Source of the DNA: Budorcas taxicolor
Lineage: Eukaryota; Chordata; Mammalia; Artiodactyla; Bovidae
Assembly (NCBI RefSeq): GCF_023091745.1
Contig: NC_068924.1
Location: 64,558,832 to 64,622,831 of the forward strand
Length of the DNA: 64,000 bases
Direction: 5' to 3'
Shown here one piece after another: positions 43,181 to 54,230 of the stretch; within the stretch, counting starts at the first letter, position 1, and each line of letters begins with the position of its first letter. A program made the translations under genes and the position numbers. The notes below the pieces were generated by a model that worked only from the letters and a program-made list of their open reading frames with translations, did not search any database and was not told the origin of the DNA.

Positions 43181-44299
43181 TAGTGTTTGGCCTCCGTTTA
43201 TGGCCTCGGAGGCTCTGGGCACCGACTTACCTTCTGCTATAGCAATTTCCTCATCTGTATAATGTGGATAATAACCCAGGGGTGATAGTTAAAACGTTTA
43301 ATAGACGGTGTGTCCAGGCCATAATCCAAGTTAGAAACAGAGTGGAGATTAGCACAGCTGACCTCAGGGCGTTGCTGTCACTCTTAAATGAGCTAACGTA
43401 CGTGAGGCTCGGAGCAGGGGTTCTGGGCCCCGGTAACACGTTCAGTAAGTGCTAAGACATTATTCCCTCATGCGTGCCAGTGACACGATCCTCAAGCCCA
43501 AGTCTGCAGTGACATTCCTGGCCCTGCCATGCTAAACATCCAGCCCATCCCTCGCCCCTCTCCCCCAGAGCTGCCCACCCCGTCTCTTCCCGCCTTCGCT
43601 TAGGAGCCGTGGAAACCCCTTCAAGACTCTGCCTCCAGAGAGTCTTAAACACGCAGTCATTAGCTCTTTCTAGAAATTCTCTCTAGCTTTGTGCTCCAGG
43701 GGGCAAACCAGACAAGGAAGCCCCGGTACAAGAGAAGGAACCAAATCTTTGAGGACCTGAGGTGGGCCGGGCAGGCTCACTGGGTCACAGGGAGAGGGAC
43801 CGGACGGAGCTCTCTTGCGTTCAGCTGGGAACTCGTGTCTTCACGGCCCTGCACTTGGCCCCCACCCGCCAGAGTGTTCCCAGCTCTGCCCGAGTGCCGC
43901 ACAATTAAGCACCTAAGTGGATTTTGATGACGGCATTTTGCGGCTCCACTTCAACAGCTTTCTGAAGTCTCTGCCTTCACTCCCGTTGGCCTGAAACCTG
44001 TACCGCCTCCCTGCAGCCGCCAAGGTCTAGGACTCCTAGAGGTCACATCCTTCCAGGCCCTCCCTCCCCGTCCAGACGTGCGCTTTGTGCCCGATGCCAG
44101 TCGTGCTCTCCAGATGTTGGGATGGCGGTATAAATTCCCAGCTGGCCAGTCAGCTACTTAGGGACAGCTTCCCGCTTGTCAGGCTACACTTGACCTTAAC
44201 ACGAACTGACCATATGCTAACGTTTCTAAAAGGGCCCTGGCTGCTGTTTGAAGAAGCCAGCAATTTTACAGTAGATGGAAACATACGAAAGTGCTCCAA
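43181..44299. other. Intronic sequence; repeat-free block
   Basis: 43890-44030 has CpGs and cacaattaagcacctaagtg (NK-homeodomain-like word), a candidate element. No gene. Confidence 0.4.
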
Positions 44300-44690
44300 A
44301 ACTCCCTGGATATTTCAGTTGCCTGGGGCTACTCAAACAAAATATCACAAACCCATGACTTCTCTCCCGGGTCAGGAAGCTGAGTGTCCAGAATCAAGAT
44401 GTCCACAGGGCTGTGTTCTCTTGGGAGGTTCTAGGGGCAGGTCCTTCCTTGTTTCATCACTGAATCCCTTGGCATCTTTGATCTGCACGGGATGTGGATG
44501 AAACATCGTGTGGTTGTTTGCCCTGTGCACGTGTGTTCTGTGACCAAATTTCCCTTTGCTTAAAAAGGACACCCATCGTTGGCTTGGGGTCACCCCTCGT
44601 CCAGAGTGACGTCATCTTAACTTGATTATATATACTGCACAGACTCTTTTTCCAAATAAGGTTCCATTCTGGAATTCTAGAACATTAGTC
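44300..44690 (-). mobile_element. MaLR-type LTR fragment (MLT1-like)
   Basis: Antisense LTR: 'cagttgcctggggctactca', 'aaacaaaatatcacaaaccc', 'tccagaatcaagatgtccac', 'tcatcttaacttgattatat', 'tttccaaataaggttccatt'. More decayed than the copy at 27.8 kb. Confidence 0.55.
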
Positions 44691-44874
44691 ACATACCATA
44701 CCAGGTACATGTTGACAAGGCAGAGGGTGCAGTGGCCAGTGCCCGCAGGACCAGGCCTCAGCACTCAGCCCCCTGTGTGCTGTGTGCTGGATGAGTTTTC
44801 ACTGCATCCCCTGGGGGTCATTTGATGTTATTGTTTTACTCTTCCCTCTATATTTGGTGGTCATGGAACAGGAG

Positions 44875-45050
44875 GGCTTCTCAGGTGGCTCAGTAGTAAA
44901 GACCCCACATGCCAAGGCAGGAAACACAGGTTTGAAAAGGAAATGGCAACCCACTCTGGTATTCTTGCCTGAAAAATCCCATGGACAGAGGAACCTGTCA
45001 GGCTTCAATCCATGGGGTTGCAAAGAGTCAGACACAAGTGAGTGATCAAA
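44875..45050 (+). mobile_element. Bov-tA SINE with internal deletion
   Basis: Sense copy whose head (ggcttctcaggtggctcagt, aacacaggtttga) joins directly to 'aaaaggaaatggcaacccac'; the usual 'tccctgggtcgggaagatcc' segment of about 25 bases is missing. The body is otherwise complete. Confidence 0.92.
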
Positions 45051-45924
45051 AAACACATGCTCACATGAAACAGGACCGGGAGTGTCAATAGAACAGGAGT
45101 AGGGGGAAAGCCTGGGAGAGTGCTTTATATGAGAAAGTAAATATTTTTTGAGTCAATTATAGAAGTAGTCTTACTTATGTGAGATATCTTTATTTGGCTA
45201 CTTCCATGATTAAAAAAAAAAATTACTCTGAACTCTAGGTAATGTATATGGCAGCCTGTGAAAGTCCTGTGCCTTTAAAAGCCACTGGGGTGGGAGGTGC
45301 TGTAACTAAACTGATGCCTGGAGCTCTCTGTCTTCCAGTCCACCTGGGAGAAAGCTGGGAGCGCTCCCAGACAGACTGGACTGTAGGCAGCCCTTTTGTC
45401 CCTGTTCAAGGATGTGAAAAACAGGAGTTAGTTGCCAATGTTTCTAAATCAGAAGCTTGCACATAAAAATTGGTGTTATCAGGTTTTCTTGGAAAATTAG
45501 ATTTAGTGTTAGGACACTCTGCACTCAGAGAACCTTGTTTCCACTCTGCATCTATGGTCTATGGTTCATTTCACCATCTTGCTCATTGGAAGTTCATTGG
45601 TGCATCTTTAATCCTAAGACACACATCTTTTTACATTTTCAGGTCTCTGAATGTGAGACACCTTTTATAATCAATGGAGTAAGAAAACATGTGTCCTGGT
45701 TTCATTGGCAGAGTATTCTTTCTTTCCCAGTTGTATGTAAATTATGGCATGCCTTATAATTGGTGGTGTCTTAGATTCAATGAAATTGAATTCATTTTCT
45801 CTGGCTTGTTAGCATATGGTGTTTCAACCAAAGGTGCTGACATTTCCAAACAGATAAACATACCACGTGTATGTGTTTCCTTGGGGTGGTTGCTGTGCTT
45901 GGAGCAGTGCAGAGTGGGAGGGGC
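45051..45924. other. Intronic sequence, nothing recognised
   Basis: AT-rich unique sequence; no supported feature. Confidence 0.4.
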
Positions 45925-46110
45925 CTGGCTTTGGGGCCACAGGGCCTCGGCTGAATCCTGGCTTTGTCACGTGTGGGCAGTGGGCCCTGGGCAAGGTGCT
46001 CAGCCTCCGTTTCCTCAAATCCCATGGCATTTTTAGGAGGATTAAATGAACTTGAAAAGTCTTCAAACTGCTGCTGGTATGAAATAAGTGCTCAGTAAAC
46101 TAGCTGTGCT
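45925..46110 (+). mobile_element. MIR SINE
   Basis: Sense MIR: 'gaatcctggctttgtcacgt', 'gccctgggcaaggtgctcag', 'cctccgtttcctcaaatccc', 'ggaggattaaatgaacttga', 'ataagtgctcagtaaactag'. Confidence 0.8.
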
Positions 46111-46127
46111 CTTATTGTCAGTGTGGA

Positions 46128-46225
46128 GTCACATTTCTGGCTTAGATCCCAGCTCTGGCCCCGGCTAGTCATTTTGCTTCTGGAGCCTTAGTTTCTCCAT
46201 CTGTAAAATGGGAGCAGGTCTCGAA
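46128..46225 (+). mobile_element. MIR SINE fragment
   Basis: Sense MIR: 'atcccagctctggccccggc', 'gccttagtttctccatctgt', 'aaaatgggagcagg'. Second MIR in tandem with the one upstream. Confidence 0.65.
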
Positions 46226-46274
46226 AGGGGGAGGGGTATGAGAGTCAGACATTCGAGTGCTGATGTGGGTGCAT

Positions 46275-46426
46275 AGTGAAAGTGAAAGTGAAGTCGCTCA
46301 GTCGTGTTCGACTCTTTGCGACCCCATGGACTGTAGCCCACCAGGCTTCTCAGTCCATGGAATTTTCCAGGCAAGAGTACTGGAGTGGGTTGCCATTTCC
46401 TTCTCCAGGGGATGTTCCCAACCCAG
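46275..46426 (-). mobile_element. Bov-tA/Bov-A SINE, 5'-truncated
   Basis: Antisense: 'gtgaagtcgctcagtcgtgt', 'atggactgtagcccaccagg', 'ggcaagagtactggagtggg', 'ggggatgttcccaaccca', then it stops before the tRNA-like head. Confidence 0.92.
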
Positions 46427-46759
46427 CAGGCACTTAATAAAATACGCTTTCCCATCATCTGCCTTCCTCAGCCATGCATGTGCCCTGAAAGGGAGAGTCT
46501 CCAGGATTGCCAGAGAATTTTTGATCCAGGTTCCCTGGAGCTCCTTCAGTTGTCAAAGAAGGGCTGGAAGATGCTTGCTAGCGTCTACTTTCTAACCGGT
46601 TCTCTAAACTAAGGAGGGTGGGCTGTTCTATTTCAGAGATACTGGGAATATTCAGGGTGGCAGCACATTAGTCACAGAGAGCATTTTCAGAAGACAGAAC
46701 CCAGAGACCCCGCAAGGCCCTGTTTTGAGATGTGTGCTGCATTGGCAGCTGAAGATGGG
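46427..46759. other. Intronic sequence, nothing recognised
   Basis: No supported feature. Confidence 0.4.
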
Positions 46760-46969
46760 GGAAATGAAAGTTGCTCGGTCATGTTCGACTCTTTGCGACC
46801 CCGTGGACTGTAGCCTACCAGGCTCCTCTGTCCATGGAATTCTTCAGGCAAGAACACTGGAGTGGATAGCCGTTCCCTCCTCCGGGAGATGTTCCTGGCC
46901 CAGAGACAAGAACCCAGGTCTCCTGCATTGCAGGCAGATTCTCTACTGTCTGCACCACCAAGGAAGCCT
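46760..46969 (-). mobile_element. Bov-tA SINE
   Basis: Antisense full length: 'agttgctcggtcatgttcga', 'gtggactgtagcctaccagg', 'aacccaggtctcctgcattg' and complement of the head ending 'ccaaggaagcct'. Confidence 0.95.
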
Positions 46970-48090
46970 GTGCCAACTTCAGTGATCTCAAGTCCCCATT
47001 GTACCCTCAGAAGCTGAGAGGAATAAGACTGTCTACCAGAGGTCCTGGTTACTCTTTGCTGGGATCTGCCACAGGAGACTCTCTGGTTAGGGGATGTTGA
47101 GTCAGGTCTGTTGCGGTAAGATGTCCTGGAGCCTAAAGAAAGACTGGGAGGAATTTGTCCAATTTAGCATCTTCCTAGGTTAGAGGAACTTTTTCATTAC
47201 TGAAGTCACGAAAGCTTCCAGTTCTTAAAAAGTTTTATTGTTTAGTTAAGTCTCCCCTCTCCCCCCACCGCGTATCCCTGCTGGTGTCCTTCTGATCCTC
47301 TTCTCAGGGTGCCAGGGAGGCGCCAGCAGTTCTGTCTGCCAGAACCCCCACCAGCCCCACCTGGTTCCCTTGGTTCCTCCCAGGTGATGGCAGCTGCCGT
47401 TCAGGATCTGCCACTGCTTTCTCAGTAACTGCCGATTTAAATACCAATACTGTCACCAGCTGAGAAGTTAGTGACATGGAGTCATGCTAAAGTCATGTTT
47501 CAAATCAACTCTTTTGCACAAATATCAGCTTCACTCCTTCTCATCAGTCCTCCCCGCCACTTCCAGAGAACTCTGTTATTACAGCACTGCAGGCTGCCTC
47601 TTCCTGCCTGCACAGAGAGAATCTCGATGAGGTGCCTGAGCTGGGAAGATTTGTGTTCCTGTGTCACTGAATGTGTGGGGCCAGGTTGCCTGGGCCCTGT
47701 CATTCAGGCGGTGCTCTCATTGCCAGGACTTGGCTAGAGCTGCAGGATGTCGTCAGTGGTAACAGGCTCCATAATTGCTAATAAAATTTTAATGGCTGCA
47801 AAATCACAGAACATCAAAAAAATTTTTTTTTCCCTGGCACATCCAGACAAATCTTGCTGATCCAAGGGAGGCTGTGACTGTGCGGTCTTTTTATTTTTGT
47901 TTTTAATGCAGACTTGCACTTTCATCTGCGATACAACTAGTTTGCAGTTGCCTAATGGCTTAAAAAAATTAAGAGACAGATGAAAAAGTAATAATTAAAA
48001 GAAGAGGATATGGTGCATTCTTGTAATTCAAATACGTGACTGGAATGGTTCGTTTACTAGTAACATTCAAAGACTAGCTTCAGGATGGTT
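46970..48090. other. Intronic sequence; repeat-free AT-rich block
   Basis: 47740-47950 (ctccataattgctaataaaa, ttttaatggctgcaaaatca) is repeat-free and a weak candidate element. No gene. Confidence 0.4.
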
Positions 48091-48288
48091 TGAAGTGAAG
48101 TCGCTCAGTCGTGTCCGACTCGTAGCGACCCCATGGACTGCAGCCTACCAAGCTCCTCCATCCATGGGATTTTCCAGGCAAGGGTATTGCAGTGGGTTGC
48201 CATTCCCTTCTCCAGGGAATCTTCCCGACCCAGGGATCGAACCCGTGTCTCCCACAATGTAGACAGACGCTTTACCATCTGAGCCACA
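48091..48288 (-). mobile_element. Bov-tA SINE
   Basis: Antisense: 'gtcgctcagtcgtgtccgac', 'atgggattttccaggcaagg', 'cttcccgacccagggatcga', 'acgctttaccatctgagcca'; the last eight or so bases of the head are absent. Confidence 0.95.
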
Positions 48289-48729
48289 GAGTAGGAGAAA
48301 AAGGGGGCAGAAAATCTTTGAGGTCAGAAGGTAACTGTGCACACCTCATAAAAAAGCATTTCAAGAACTTTTGGCTTCTGACATCATTATGACTGTGTCC
48401 TTTGTGAAGATCCCAAAAGCGGAAGCCCATAAAATGTAGGAAATGTCTTAGGGCTAAAAGGGCTGTCAGGTTTTCTAGATTCAATAGTTGGAAGGGAAGG
48501 GACTGAAACAGGTTACAGGCCTCACGGGGTAAGCAGGTCTCTGTACACCTGCCCTGCCAGTCAGTGGAGGATGGCCCTGGAGAGGTGCAGCTTTAGCCTG
48601 AATACGGCCACAGGATCGGGGCAAGGGGGTGGGTGCAGAAGCCCCCATCAGTCGTGCTCGTAGCCCTGGAGAGCTGGTGATGCGTTTTCCTGATCCCCAC
48701 AGCCACTGATGAGCCATGTTTGTGAAATG

Positions 48730-48830
48730 ACGAATTTGCTGAACAAGCATTTATACAGCACCTACTGTGCGCTCGGCACTTGCTGGCACAGGGCAGGAGG
48801 TGGCGGGGGGGAGGGCGGATGATGAACAAG
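48730..48830 (-). mobile_element. L2 LINE 3' fragment
   Basis: Antisense L2: 'ctgaacaagcatttatacag', 'cacctactgtgcgctcggca', 'cttgctggcacagggcagga'. Confidence 0.6.
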
Positions 48831-49254
48831 GACATTCCTATCCTAGGAGAGGATGAAGTCAGCTGAGGTCACACTCCACCGAACAGAGTGTGACACACTC
48901 TGGGAAAAGGGGTGTATCCTGGGTGCTGGGATCCCGCAGGAGAGTCCCTCATCTCACCTGGAGGATCCAGGGAGTATTCTGGGGGAAGCCGCTGTCTAAG
49001 CTGAGACTGGAAGGGGAAGGATGAGTTAGCCCAGTAAGAGGTGGAGGTTCTTGCAGGGAAGGGAAAAGCCTAGCAGGTTTGAGAGGGGGGGCTGGCTAAT
49101 CTGGTCTGCCCATGGTAATGCTGTGGCTGGTGGGGAGGAGGAGCAACTTTCAGGGGTCTTCAGAGAAGTGTATGGTGGGGGGCAATCGTGTGGGGCCTTG
49201 AGGACATTGGCTGTGTGCCTAGTGGTCAAGGGCCTGATGAGTTGGTCACATCAA
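48831..49254. other. Intronic sequence, nothing recognised
   Basis: G-rich unique sequence. Confidence 0.35.
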
Positions 49255-49440
49255 GCCCTAACGCTTCCTGCTGTGTGACCCTGGGCAAATTATTTAACAT
49301 CTCTGTCCTTCAGGTGCCACATCTGTAAAATAGGTCAGAGGAATTCTGTTTTACAAGGTTATAAAGATTAGCCGTCTGTAAAGCTCTTGGAACCGTACTT
49401 GTTGCTCAGCATGTTCAACAAACGTCACTTATTGTTCTTG
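49255..49440 (+). mobile_element. MIR SINE
   Basis: Sense MIR: 'tgctgtgtgaccctgggcaa', 'attatttaacatctctgtcc', 'tctgtaaaataggtcagagg', 'ggttataaagattagccgtc'. Confidence 0.82.
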
Positions 49441-50424
49441 CTAACATTCCATGCTTTAAATTCTCCTGCGCCAAAGTCCTGGTGGGACCGTCCTCAGTCC
49501 TTGCCAGCTGTCATCAGTCACCAGACTTATCAGGACGACGTGACTAACACATTTTCTGGGTGAATGAAGGAGAGGTTGTAGGGTTATCTCCGTGGCTCAG
49601 CAGGAAGCTGCTCCATGTAATACTAACAAGAACAAACGATGAAGAAAGGAACCTCAGCGGCTAGTTTTTCTTGAGGTTTCTCTTGAACAACAGTTGAAGG
49701 AGGCTTTAAGCTGTTTCCCATGGGAGGTCCTGGTCTCTTAGGGACAGACCTTAACCAGTGTCTCCTAAAGTGTGCATGGTAAGTTACTTGACACATGGCT
49801 TATGTAGATTTGGGGACCACTCAAAACCCACTGAAACAGAATCTCTGAGATTGAGGCCCCAGCATCTTTATCTCCCCTGGCAGCCCAAGTGGGTCTTGTA
49901 CCCACGACTTGAGGTGTTCTTGTCCTACGATTTATTGAACAGTCTCAGGAAGGGGGCAGTTACTTAGGATAAGTCCCGTCCTGTCAGCCTCTTTCCATGT
50001 CAAGGGAGAGGGGGATACCCAGAGAGCATCCCTCCTGAGAGGCCCAGACAGATGAGGAGCGTCCCAACTAGTGCGTTGGCTTCAAGAGCAAAACGTTCTA
50101 AACAGAGAGCTCTGAGTGACGTGATGGTGGCGTGGTTAGTGCTCTCTTTTACTTTTGAGAGGCGTTCACGCATCTTGTCTCCTAAAGAAAGCAGATAGAT
50201 GGCTCATGCTATCCCAGTTCTACCCATGAAAGAAAATGACTCTTATCTGGGCCAGAAATGAAATTTTGAGCAAGAGGAAATCTCAGCAAGGAGCACCAAC
50301 AAGATTAAATCCCTGTTAACAGTGGATGACTCTGAGAGGCGGGATGATGAATAATTGCTCTTTCCCAACTTTTTATTACTTCTGCATGGGAGGCAGAAGT
50401 GCTGAGGTTCAGAGCACACAGGCC
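49441..50424. other. Intronic sequence; possible MER20-like fossil
   Basis: 49755-49950 recalls the MER20 group ('aacagaatctctgagattga', 'ggccccagcatctttatctc') at low confidence. Otherwise unique. Confidence 0.35.
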
Positions 50425-50530
50425 AGGCACAAACCTGCTGGGGTTTTTTCTGGGTCTTCTGTACCTTGGGAAAGTTATTGAGGTTCTCTGTCCCTCAGTT
50501 TCCTCATCTGTAGAATGAGGAATAATAAAC
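50425..50530 (+). mobile_element. MIR SINE fragment
   Basis: Sense MIR: 'gtaccttgggaaagttattg', 'tccctcagtttcctcatctg', 'tagaatgaggaataataaac', cut by the Bov-tA that follows. Confidence 0.75.
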
Positions 50531-50539
50531 TAGTATCCA

Positions 50540-50738
50540 CCTCAGCAGTAAAGAACCTGTCTGCCAGGGCAGGAGACATAGGTTTGATCCCTGGGTTGGG
50601 AAGATCCCCAGGAGGAGGAAATACCAACCTGCTCGAGTATTCTTGCCAGGGAAGTCCATGGACAGAGGAGCCTGGAGGGCTACAGTCCATGAGGTTGCAG
50701 AGAGCTGGACACGACTGTGACTGAGCGTGCACACACAT
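50540..50738 (+). mobile_element. Bov-tA SINE, head slightly truncated
   Basis: Sense copy starting at 'ctcagcagtaaagaacctgt' (the first ~12 bases of the head are missing), then 'gggttgggaagatccccagg', 'tccatggacagaggagcctg', 'agctggacacgactgtgact'. It interrupts a MIR. Confidence 0.93.
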
Positions 50739-50929
50739 CGACCTCATAGACTGCTTGTGTATTTTTTCCAGGAATTTCATTGTTGGCTCTCCTTAGCATG
50801 TTTTTCTTCTCTCTTCCAAGTTAGATTACATCTGATCTACAATGTTGAACACTCATCAGCTATCATCTCTAGGATGGCTTGTAATTTTTTTTTGAGAGAT
50901 AGTCCCCTTGTGCTATAATTTTTAAATCT
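50739..50929. other. Intronic sequence
   Basis: Nothing recognised. Confidence 0.3.
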
Positions 50930-51176
50930 TTTATTTATTAGTTTTAAATTAATTTTTATTGGTGCATAGTTGCTTCACAATGTTGTGTTAGTTTCTCCTG
51001 TACATAAAAATGAATCAGCTATACATCTGTCCACTCACTTTTGGACTTCCTTCCCACTTAGGTCTCCACAACGCATTAAGTGGAGTTCCCAGCGCTATAT
51101 GTATGTCATCATTAGTTATCTAGTTTATGCATACTGTTAATAGTGTAAATGTGTTAATCCCAACTTTAAATGTATT
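50930..51176 (-). mobile_element. L1 LINE 3' UTR fragment
   Basis: Antisense L1 end: 'atttttattggtgcatagtt', 'gcttcacaatgttgtgttag', 'aatgaatcagctatacatct', 'gtggagttcccagcgctata', 'tagttatctagtttatgcat'. Confidence 0.8.
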
Positions 51177-51191
51177 TATACCTGTTAAGTA

Positions 51192-51261
51192 GGCTTCCCT
51201 GGTGGCTCAGACGGTAAAGTGTCTGTCTACAATGCAGGAGACCCGGGTTTGATCCCTGGGT
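51192..51261 (+). mobile_element. Bov-tA head-only copy (3'-truncated)
   Basis: Only the tRNA-Glu-related head is present: 'ggcttccctggtggctcaga', 'acaatgcaggagacccgggt', 'ttgatccctggg', then unrelated sequence. Boxes A and B are both there. Confidence 0.88.
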
Positions 51262-51393
51262 GTTTAGATCGTGCCTGACATTTCCTAAGCTTTTGAGAAA
51301 AATTAGCCATTATTATTAATCTTTACATACATGCAATAAGAGGTTTTGAGTGATTTTTAAAAAGTGTATGAAGAGCAAAGCTGCCTGGGTCAT

Positions 51394-51665
51394 GCTGCCG
51401 CTGCTGCTGCTAAGTCACTTCAGTCGTGTCCAACTCTGGGCGACCCCATAGACGGCAGCCCACCAGCCTCCCCCGTCCCTGGGATTCTCCAGGCAAGAAC
51501 ACTGGAATGGGTTCATTTCCTTCTCCAATGCATGAAAGTGAAAAGTGAAAGTGAAGTCGCTCAGTCGTGTCTGACTCTTAGCGACCCCATGGACTGTAGC
51601 CCACCAGCCTCCTCCGTCCATGGGATTTTCCAGGCAAGAGTACTGGAGTGGGTTGCCTTTGCCTT
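51394..51665 (-). mobile_element. Bov-A2/ART2A dimeric SINE
   Basis: Antisense dimer, close to consensus: (GCT)n tail at left, 'aagtcacttcagtcgtgtcc', 'gacggcagcccaccagcctc', 'gtgaagtcgctcagtcgtgt', 'ggcaagagtactggagtggg'. Perfect 10-bp duplication cctgggtcat at 51384-51393 and 51666-51675. Confidence 0.95.
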
Positions 51666-51675
51666 CCTGGGTCAT

Positions 51676-53107
51676 AGAAGCTTACATATGAAGGGTCCAG
51701 AAACTCTGCATAAGACCGACAGGGATTTGTGAGGGTCCAGGTCTCTAGTTTGGGTCTCATTTTTTCATCTCTATAGCGAGGGGTGAGACCCCATCACTTT
51801 GTCAGCCTGTGCTTCTCAGAGTGCCAGGGTTAGTGCCCCAGAGGGAGAGGGGAGAGCCAGGGAGCAAAGGGACCTTTGGACCGGGGCCCTTCTCTCTCTG
51901 AAAGCAAAGCAGCTATACTTCTCCCTATCTCTCTCTCTTTTTAAGTATCTGGTGGGCTTTGAATAAGATTTCATTTTCACAGTGGGTCTGTGTTGGGCAG
52001 ACAACAAGAGTTGAATCCCACAGGACCAGATCCTGAAAAAGCCACCTCCCTGCTTTCATCCCGGCCCTGACATCTGTGATTCCAGAGGCAGCATGGTAAT
52101 TATCCCTTTCCAGAACAAAGTTCACTTCCAATGATCATAGCATGGGATTCTTGGAAATTTATTTCTTCTAATGAGCCCAGATCTGCTTTCTGGAACTCTT
52201 TAACGGTAGGTGAGCGAGTCCCTCTGCCTGTCCAGGAGAGGATGTGAGGATGTGGTTAGAGTGCTTTCGTGCAGAGGATGGTTCATGCCAGGGACGCCGC
52301 TGCTCTGAGAATCAGAGGTGACTGGTGAGCATCGGCTTGCGACAGCAGAACTGACCTATCCTCGGTTGCATTCAGTTCCCAGGCGATCTCCCTTCAGGGC
52401 TCTTGACCTTGGCCATGGGCCATATGCCATTAGGAACCAGGCTTTTACAGTCTCTGTAGGCACTGCCTGGAATCATATGAGCATCTTCTAGAGGTTGTGG
52501 GACCCTCTTTAAAACAGTCATCCTGATGCTGGAGATCAGCCTTACACACATTCAGAGCCAGGGGTGTGGTTCCTGTGGAGTCCATCAAGGCCACAGGCTT
52601 CTCATTGCCCTGCAGCGCGTGTTTCAGAAAACATAAGCTGTGGCTGGTGTAATAATGCTCTGATGCAAATCACATCTTGGCAAGTGTGAACGACAATGAA
52701 AACAATACACGTGTGGGACGAACGTTCCCTGTGCTTTTTCTTGGATGTTCTGCTTCTCATGCCAGGTTTCCCCTCCATGTTCTGCACTTCAGAAATATTT
52801 TGTTTTTCATTCCAAATAGTGGGAGTACAAAGGCAGATTTGTTTCATCACTTAATTTGCTAATTCTGCCAGGCTTTTTCTCCCGCCGATGAGCAGTCCTC
52901 CTCGCAGTGTTATATTGAAGGCTGGCCTTTAGGAGGATGACAGTGGCACAGGGTCGTATTTACCGTGTCTGTGTATGGCTGCAGAGGACGTAACTAATAT
53001 AAAAAAAAAAAAAACACGACAATTTAGAAAACCAAACAGTGCCTCTGTGAGTAGCTTCTAGGGTAGGCTGGGAGGCTGCAGCTGAGCAGGGGAGGGCGCA
53101 GACCTGT
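51676..53107. other. Intronic sequence; candidate regulatory block
   Basis: 52620-52930 is repeat-free and holds a perfect octamer ATGCAAAT (in 'ctgatgcaaatcacatc'). A-run at 53001-53014. No gene. Confidence 0.4.
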
Positions 53108-53377
53108 CTTTGTTCCTTCTTTCTTCTTTTGTTCTTTCCTTTCTTTCTGTGCTGGGTCTTCATTGCTGCCTGTGGGCTTTCCCCGAGTGTGCAGGCCTGT
53201 CCTTACTGTGGCTTCTCTTTTCGCAGAGCACAGGCTTTATGGCCCTTGGGCTTCTGTGGTTGCAGCACATGGGTTGAGTTGCCCCATGGCCTGTGGGATC
53301 TTTCCAGATCAAGGATTGGACCTATGTCTCCAGCATTGGCAGGCGGATTCTTAGCCACTGGACCACCAGGAAAGTCC
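53108..53377 (-). mobile_element. CHR-type tRNA-Glu SINE
   Basis: Antisense: 'ttctgtgctgggtcttcatt', 'gctgcctgtgggctttcccc', 'tggcttctcttttcgcagag', 'ctgtgggatctttccagatc', 'ggcaggcggattcttagcca', ending 'ccaccaggaaagtcc'. Confidence 0.92.
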
Positions 53378-53599
53378 TTCTGTCTTTGTTCTTGACCCTG
53401 TGTGGGATTTAAGGCATGTGGCTTTACTTTTCTGAGCCTTCTTTTCCTTCTAAATAGCAACCTGCCCTCTGACTTCTGCCCAGAGATGTTAGTTATGTAC
53501 AGGATTGACATCACCCATGTCACCAAGTTTTGTTTGCTTCCTTTATGATAGAAATGTGGAACTGGAAACACCAACAGAGGCTGCTGCTTAAGAAGAATG

Positions 53600-53737
53600 A
53601 AGATGGATGGATAGATGGATGAATGGATCAGTGGATGGATGGATGGAGGAGTGGGTGGATGGATGGATGGATCAGTGGGTGGGTGGATGGACTGAGGGAT
53701 GAATGGGTCAGTGGACGGATGGATGGATGGATAAATA
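53600..53737. repeat. (GGAT)n imperfect tetranucleotide array
   Basis: About 135 bases of GGAT/GGGT/GGAC units with longer internal period (atggatcagtggatgg, then atggatcagtgggtgg), indicating repeated local duplication. Confidence 0.95.
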
Positions 53738-54166
53738 CAGAGACTCTCCTCCTATAAGCACATCCCACTCAAGCCTTCCTGCCCTCCTCCCCAGGCTAGA
53801 TAGTTGCCCTGTTTCCATATCCCTCTCTTCCTTACACTAATGAACAAGCAGATACAGTAAAGGGTATTAGGTACTACCTTCCAGGTGACATTAGAAGTTT
53901 CAGGACAGCCAGGAGAGACCCTGCATGCATCTCAATCACTGTTATCCCCATGACAAACCATGTCATCTCCTGGCACACGAGGAATGTTCGCTACACATTT
54001 TTGAATGAACCAGTGAAAGAGCCATGACTAATTACAAGGATGTGTGGGGGCAAATTTTGCTTGCCTTCCTGTATCCCTCTCACACTGCTGCTCTCTCAGT
54101 TCCTTGTCTGTCACCAGGGAGCCAGATGGGAATGCTAAGCTGGAACAGGATTCCTCCTCCCAGTAA
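53738..54166. other. Intronic sequence, nothing recognised
   Basis: No supported feature. Confidence 0.4.
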
Positions 54167-54196
54167 TGCGCGTGCGCGCGCACAGACACAGACACA

Positions 54197-54230
<34 letters not shown>

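Noticed and set aside
51364..51732. 122-codon frame through the Bov-A2 dimer
   Set aside because: Frames of this kind recur in every Bov-A copy and reflect the SINE, not a gene.
53600..53737. Possible CRISPR-like repeat array
   Set aside because: Units are four bases without spacers; it is a eukaryotic tetranucleotide satellite.
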